A stretch of DNA of 64,000 nucleotides from Oscillospiraceae bacterium (lineage in GTDB: Bacteria; Bacillota; Clostridia; Oscillospirales; Oscillospiraceae): contig SVMH01000002.1 in the NCBI GenBank assembly GCA_015067525.1, forward strand, positions 25,080 to 89,079. The letters are read 5' to 3'. The position numbers were made by a program, and so were the translations under genes. Positions 60,592-64,000 of the stretch are shown piece after piece (positions within the stretch are counted from its first letter, which is position 1; each line of letters opens with the position of its first letter). The notes beneath the pieces were generated by a model. The model was not told where the DNA came from, searched no databases, and saw only the letters and a program-made list of their open reading frames with translations.

Positions 60592-60699
60592 TCAGGCGGC
60601 GCGGCGGGAAGTATGTTCCATCCGCTCGAACAGGCGCATCAGATTCACGGCAACAGAACCGGCACCCAGCAAAGTGATCAGCAAACCGAAAGTCGTCAT
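60592..60699 (-). CDS. 35-residue SOS-associated membrane peptide, new
   Basis: This ORF is too short for the track. ATG 60699 has AGGAGG 8 nt upstream. The peptide has one hydrophobic helix (FGLLITLLGAGSVAVNLM) and a basic, charged tail (LFERMEHTSRRAA). It is the first gene of the minus-strand operon with the radical SAM and DUF4130 genes. A LexA-like box lies inside its promoter. It may be an SOS-induced membrane peptide (for example a division or stress modulator), or merely a coupling ORF; no family is recognised. Confidence 0.68.
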   Translation of the reverse strand: MTTFGLLITLLGAGSVAVNLMRLFERMEHTSRRAA

Positions 60700-60715
60700 G
60701 ATAAGTACCTCCTAT

Positions 60716-60729
60716 GGAACTTTTGTTCT
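60716..60729. promoter_or_regulatory. LexA-like box A
   Basis: GGAACTTTTGTTCT has perfect GAAC-N4-GTTC half-sites and lies in the leader between the -10 and the RBS of the small peptide gene. Confidence 0.7.
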
Positions 60730-60735
60730 ATATGC

Positions 60736-60764
60736 ATTATAAATCGAACAACTGTTCTTGTCAA
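60736..60764 (-). promoter_or_regulatory. Promoter of the peptide/radical SAM operon
   Basis: On the minus strand TTGACA and TATAAT are separated by exactly 17 nt. LexA-like box B lies in the spacer between the two elements. Confidence 0.88.
60745..60758. promoter_or_regulatory. LexA-like box B
   Basis: CGAACAACTGTTCT matches the gram-positive SOS box CGAACnnnnGTTCG with one end mismatch and sits in the promoter spacer, an ideal operator position. Confidence 0.82.
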
Positions 60765-60772
60765 TAGAAAAT

Positions 60773-60786
60773 CGAACAAAAATTCG
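60773..60786. promoter_or_regulatory. LexA-like box C
   Basis: CGAACAAAAATTCG is a CGAAC-N4-(A)TTCG near match, upstream of the minus promoter and ~20 bp before the pcrA -35, 28 bp from box B. Confidence 0.65.
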
Positions 60787-60804
60787 ATTTATTTTTAGCG
60801 GTAG

Positions 60805-60833
60805 TTGACCGAAGGGGAAATCTGTATTAAAAT
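60805..60833 (+). promoter_or_regulatory. Promoter of pcrA
   Basis: TTGACC and TAAAAT are separated by 17 nt, 30 nt before ATG 60864. Confidence 0.75.
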
Positions 60834-60863
60834 AGGTGCAAGCAAAGAAAAAGAGAGGCAGCT

Positions 60864-63293
60864 ATGAACGACTTGCAGAAACGTTTTATCAAGGCGCGCC
60901 GTCAGGCGATCGCTTTGGAATACAGTCATTTGAACCCTCGGCAGCGCGAAGGCGTACTGGCAACAGAGGGGCCGCTGCTGCTGCTTGCCGGTGCAGGCAG
61001 CGGTAAGACCACGGTGCTCATCAACCGCGTGGCAAACCTCCTGCGCTACGGCCGCGGCAGCGACTGTGAGGAGATCCCCATGCCCATCACCATCGATGAG
61101 GTGGAGTTTCTCGAACAGTATGTGCAGCAGCCCGATCCGGAGCATAAGCCACTGGCGCAGTATTTGTGCGCAGTAGAGCCGGCGCGGCCTTGGGAGGTGC
61201 TGGCCATCACCTTCACCAACAAGGCGGCAGGGGAGCTGAAGGAGCGTCTGGAACGCATGCTGGGCGAGGATGCCCGCGACGTGTGGGCCGCTACGTTCCA
61301 CTCCGCCTGCGTGCGGATCCTGCGGCGGGACATTGACAAGATCGGCTTTGACCGCAGCTTTACCATCTACGACACCGATGACAGCAAGCGCGTCATCAAG
61401 GATGTGCTGAAGGAGCTGAATCTGGACGAGAAGTCTTTCCCGGTACGGGAGGTGCTGTCGGTCATCTCCGGCGCCAAGGACAAGATGCAGTCCGTCAGCG
61501 AGTTTACTGCGCAGGCAGAGAGCAAGGGCGACTGGCGCAAGACGCGCATTGCCAAGGTCTACGCCATGTACAACCGACGCCTGCGGGACGCCAATGCGCT
61601 GGATTTTGACGATATCATTCTCCACACGGTGCATCTGCTGCAGGAGAGCCGCGAAACGCTGGAGTATTATCGCAATAAGTTCCGTTATATCTTGATTGAC
61701 GAGTATCAGGATACCAACCAGATGCAGTATATGCTGGCCAGTCTCCTGGCCGGTGGACACGGCAACATCTGTGTGGTGGGTGACGACGACCAGAGCATTT
61801 ACCGTTTCCGCGGCGCCGATATCGGCAATATCCTCAGCTTTGAAAAGCAGTACCGCAAAGCTCGTGTGATCCGTCTGGAGCAGAACTACCGCAGCACCCA
61901 GAACATTCTGGACGCGGCCAACGCGGTGATCCGCAACAATCAGGGCCGCAAGGGAAAAACGCTGTGGACAGAGAATGGCAGCGGCGATGTGGTAACCATC
62001 AAGACAGCCTTCAATGAAGGTGACGAGGCCAACTTCGTGGTGGGGCAGATCATGATGAACTACAATCGCGGTGCCAACTGGCGGGATCACGCTGTTTTGT
62101 ACCGCACCAACGCACAGTCCAACGCACTGGAATATGCGTTCAAGCGCAACGGCGTGCCCTACAAGGTTATCGGCGGCATGAAGTTCTTTGACCGTGCCGA
62201 AGTCAAGGACATGCTGGCGTATCTTTGCGTGATCAACAACCCCGCAGATGACCTGCGCCTGCGCCGCATCATCAATGTGCCTTCCCGTAAGATCGGCGCG
62301 GCCACCATTGACAAGGCGCAAAGCCTGGCTATGTCCTACGGCGTGCCATTGTACGATATTCTCCGCAAGGCGGACAGCTATCCGGAACTGAAGGCAAGCG
62401 CTGCAAAGCTAATTGCCTTTACAGATACGATCGTGGAAATGCAGCGTGTGGGCCAGAGTATGGGGCTGGTGGAGTTCTACGAATATGTCTGCCAGCGCAC
62501 CGGCTATGTACAGGCGCTGCAGGATAAGGACGATATGGAGAGCCGCGGCCGTCTGGAGAACGTGCAGGAGCTTGCGTCCAGCATTCTGGCCTTTCTGGAG
62601 AACGATCCGGAGAATCCGACGCTCTCCGGCTTTCTGGACGAGGTGGCCCTCTACACGGATCTGGACAGCCAGAGCGACGCGGATAACTGCGTGACCATGA
62701 TGACCATGCACAGCGCCAAGGGACTGGAGTTCCCGCAGGTGTTTGTGGTAGGCATGGAGGAGGGGCTTTTCCCGGGAAATCGCGCCATGGGCGACCCGGA
62801 GGAGATGGAAGAAGAACGGCGCCTTTGCTACGTGGCCATGACCCGCGCTAAGGAGAAGCTGACCATGACCAACGCCCGTCAGCGCACGCTGTACGGCCGC
62901 ACCACGCCGGCTGCAGCCTCCCGCTTTCTCAATGAGATTCCGGAAGCCAACCGTGAATGGCTCAGTAAACCCGAGCCCCGTCCCGCGCCGAGCCGCTGGG
63001 ATGACTGGTCCGACGACGGCAGCACAGTCAGCTATGTACCCACGCAGCCTGCGGCCAACGTGCCCAAGAAGCCCATGGCGGAGGCGGGCGGTGTGCGCCG
63101 GAGTGCTGCATCTTCCGCGCCGCTGATGAAGCTGCAGCCCGGCGAAAGCGTCAGTCATGACGCGTTCGGCAAGGGTATGGTGCTCAGTGTGAGGCCTATG
63201 GGCAACGACGCCCTGATCGAGGTGGCCTTTGACAAGGTAGGTACCAAGAAGCTGATGCTCAAGGCGGCAGGCAGCCATTTGACAAAGATGTAA
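60864..63293 (+). CDS. pcrA: UvrD/PcrA-type DNA helicase
   Basis: The 809-residue SF1A helicase has LNPRQREGV (Q motif), GAGSGKTTVL (Walker A), AITFTNKAAGEL (Ia), LIDEYQDTN (II), GDDDQSIYRFRGA (III), QNYRST (IV), TMHSAKGLEFPQVFVVG (V) and VAMTRAKEKL (VI). Between motifs I and Ia it carries an insertion of roughly 40 residues absent from Bacillus PcrA. A C-terminal linker and VSHDAFGKGMV Tudor-like tail bind RNA polymerase in homologues. It acts in nucleotide excision repair and replication-transcription conflicts; the shared LexA-like boxes suggest SOS control. Confidence 0.95.
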   Translation: MNDLQKRFIKARRQAIALEYSHLNPRQREGVLATEGPLLLLAGAGSGKTTVLINRVANLLRYGRGSDCEEIPMPITIDEVEFLEQYVQQPDPEHKPLAQYLCAVEPARPWEVLAITFTNKAAGELKERLERMLGEDARDVWAATFHSACVRILRRDIDKIGFDRSFTIYDTDDSKRVIKDVLKELNLDEKSFPVREVLSVISGAKDKMQSVSEFTAQAESKGDWRKTRIAKVYAMYNRRLRDANALDFDDIILHTVHLLQESRETLEYYRNKFRYILIDEYQDTNQMQYMLASLLAGGHGNICVVGDDDQSIYRFRGADIGNILSFEKQYRKARVIRLEQNYRSTQNILDAANAVIRNNQGRKGKTLWTENGSGDVVTIKTAFNEGDEANFVVGQIMMNYNRGANWRDHAVLYRTNAQSNALEYAFKRNGVPYKVIGGMKFFDRAEVKDMLAYLCVINNPADDLRLRRIINVPSRKIGAATIDKAQSLAMSYGVPLYDILRKADSYPELKASAAKLIAFTDTIVEMQRVGQSMGLVEFYEYVCQRTGYVQALQDKDDMESRGRLENVQELASSILAFLENDPENPTLSGFLDEVALYTDLDSQSDADNCVTMMTMHSAKGLEFPQVFVVGMEEGLFPGNRAMGDPEEMEEERRLCYVAMTRAKEKLTMTNARQRTLYGRTTPAAASRFLNEIPEANREWLSKPEPRPAPSRWDDWSDDGSTVSYVPTQPAANVPKKPMAEAGGVRRSAASSAPLMKLQPGESVSHDAFGKGMVLSVRPMGNDALIEVAFDKVGTKKLMLKAAGSHLTKM

Positions 63294-63328
63294 AGGGAAT
63301 ACACTACACAGATCGCTGAGGGAATAAA

Positions 63329-63697
63329 ATGTTTGAATTGATGTTTAACGTGATGGGCGTTGTTGTTCCGTTGATGTCGATTGCGATTTTCGGCCTTGCC
63401 TTTTTCATGATTTTCAGAGGGTTGAAGCAAGAACGGAGCAATGACCGCTCGCCCCGTCTGACGGTGGAAGCGCGGGTGATCGGCAAGCGCACGCAAATGG
63501 GCCATAATCGCCATTCCAACAGCAGCATGAGCCACGGCTATACCCGCTATTTTGTTACCTTCGAGGTGGCCAGCGGTGACCGGATGGAGCTGATGGTGCC
63601 GGGCTCTGAGTCCGGACTGATGGTAGAGGGGGATTTCGGCGATCTGACGTTTCAGGGAACGAGATTCCTTTCTTTCGACCGAAAGATGCCGGAATGA
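63329..63697 (+). CDS. DUF2500-family membrane protein
   Basis: The 122-residue protein has one N-terminal transmembrane helix (~8-30, VVVPLMSIAIFGLAFFMIF). A beta-rich domain follows with LTVEARVIGKRT, YFVTFEVASGDRMELMVPG and GDFGDLTFQGTRFLSF, the DUF2500/YhhM pattern. Function unknown. It starts 36 nt after pcrA and is followed by a terminator. Confidence 0.87.
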   Translation: MFELMFNVMGVVVPLMSIAIFGLAFFMIFRGLKQERSNDRSPRLTVEARVIGKRTQMGHNRHSNSSMSHGYTRYFVTFEVASGDRMELMVPGSESGLMVEGDFGDLTFQGTRFLSFDRKMPE

Positions 63698-63698
63698 G

Positions 63699-63734
63699 AA
63701 AAACCCGACTTTGCAGATGCAAAGTCGGGTTTTC
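63699..63734 (+). terminator. Terminator of pcrA-DUF2500
   Basis: AAAACCCGACTTTGCA pairs perfectly with TGCAAAGTCGGGTTTT around GA. Confidence 0.92.
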
Positions 63735-63746
63735 TGATACCAATGT

Positions 63747-63773
63747 AAAAAGCCCTGTGCAATGCACAGGGCT
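63747..63773 (-). terminator. Terminator of rpmB
   Basis: On the minus strand AGCCCTGTGCA pairs with TGCACAGGGCT and is followed by a T5 tract. Confidence 0.87.
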
Positions 63774-63788
63774 CTTGCTTGTCCAAGG

Positions 63789-63977
63789 TTAGATCGCTCT
63801 GGTAACTTTACCGGAACGCAGACACCGGGTACAAACATACACATGGCGGGGCGTGCCATTGATCATTGCCTTAACGCGCTTGACATTGGGCTTCCAGGGA
63901 CGATTGGAACGTCTGTGGGAATGGGAAACCTTGATACCGAAGGTTACGCCCTTGTCGCAGAATTCGCACTTAGCCAT
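63789..63977 (-). CDS. rpmB: 50S ribosomal protein L28
   Basis: ATG 63977 (62 residues) follows GGAGGTG. MAKCEFCDKGVTFG and VCTRCLRSGKV give the two CxxC pairs of a zinc-binding (C+) L28. SHSHRRSNRPWKPNVK is the family core. In Bacillus rpmB is next to spoVM; here it is about 21 kb away on the other strand, so the order has been broken. Confidence 0.97.
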   Translation of the reverse strand: MAKCEFCDKGVTFGIKVSHSHRRSNRPWKPNVKRVKAMINGTPRHVYVCTRCLRSGKVTRAI

Positions 63978-64000
63978 CCGTTGCACCTCCTTGCTGTGAC

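Noticed and set aside
1-64000. CRISPR arrays, insertion sequences, tRNA genes, attachment sites or replication origins
   Set aside because: No repeated spacer pattern, transposase, tRNA cloverleaf or DnaA-box cluster was seen in the short intergenic gaps.

Overview
The window is a dense, GC-rich, gene-packed stretch of a spore-forming Bacillota genome. I infer an Oscillospirales-like gut Clostridia member. The evidence is the long single-chain clostridial PurL, a T-box, a ZTP riboswitch, gram-positive LexA boxes, near-consensus sigma-A promoters, the Bacillus/Clostridium order yicC-remA-gmk-rpoZ-priA-def-fmt-rsmB-rlmN-prpC-prkC-rsgA, and many sporulation genes (spoIIP, spoIIA operon, yunB, spoVM, a SPOCS/LysM protein). 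I see no insertion sequence, prophage, CRISPR array or tRNA.

Layout. 0-6.4 kb: end of a purine operon (purD, purL), a collapsed in-frame deletion remnant of fhs, then the intact fhs behind a ZTP riboswitch. 6.5-10 kb: PHP-domain protein, LarA-type racemase, glycerate kinase. 10.2-17.2 kb: a three-gene unit led by a 1562-residue multidomain protein (HD, alpha-helical repeats, NadD-like nucleotidyltransferase, GNAT-like and PRTase-like parts), followed by a divergent lactate/malate-dehydrogenase-like protein and an FMN-reductase-like protein. 17.2-22.8 kb: single-gene units (SpoIIP, small acidic membrane protein, polysaccharide deacetylase, two nucleoside-kinase-like proteins, flavodoxin-like protein). 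23-30.5 kb: carD-ispD-ispF, DUF3343-cysteine desulfurase, cdaA-cdaR-rseC-DUF5685-J-domain. 30.6-44.3 kb: the conserved translation/replication/phosphosignalling block, ending in a 24-codon spoVM missed by the ORF track and a SPOCS-LysM spore protein. 44.4-46.7 kb: polar amino-acid ABC importer (minus). 46.9-47.25 kb: rnpB (minus). 47.4-53.6 kb: murD, yunB, ligA, GH13 glycosidase and a lipoprotein barnase with its barstar. 54-57 kb: T-box and valS. 57-58.5 kb: spoIIAA-AB-sigF. 58.5-63.3 kb: a minus-strand putative DNA-repair operon (35-residue membrane peptide, radical SAM/HhH protein, DUF4130 partner), divergent from pcrA/uvrD and sharing three LexA-like boxes with it. 63.3-64 kb: DUF2500 protein and rpmB.

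Most exciting candidates: (1) the 10.2-17.2 kb multi-enzyme cluster, whose domain combination I do not recognise as characterised; (2) the LexA-box-controlled radical-SAM/DUF4130 repair operon with a new 35-aa membrane peptide; (3) the fhs deletion remnant next to a riboswitch-controlled full copy; (4) spoVM at its ancestral position; (5) a membrane-anchored barnase/barstar pair. All functional calls come from reading the sequence and from family knowledge; no database search was run.
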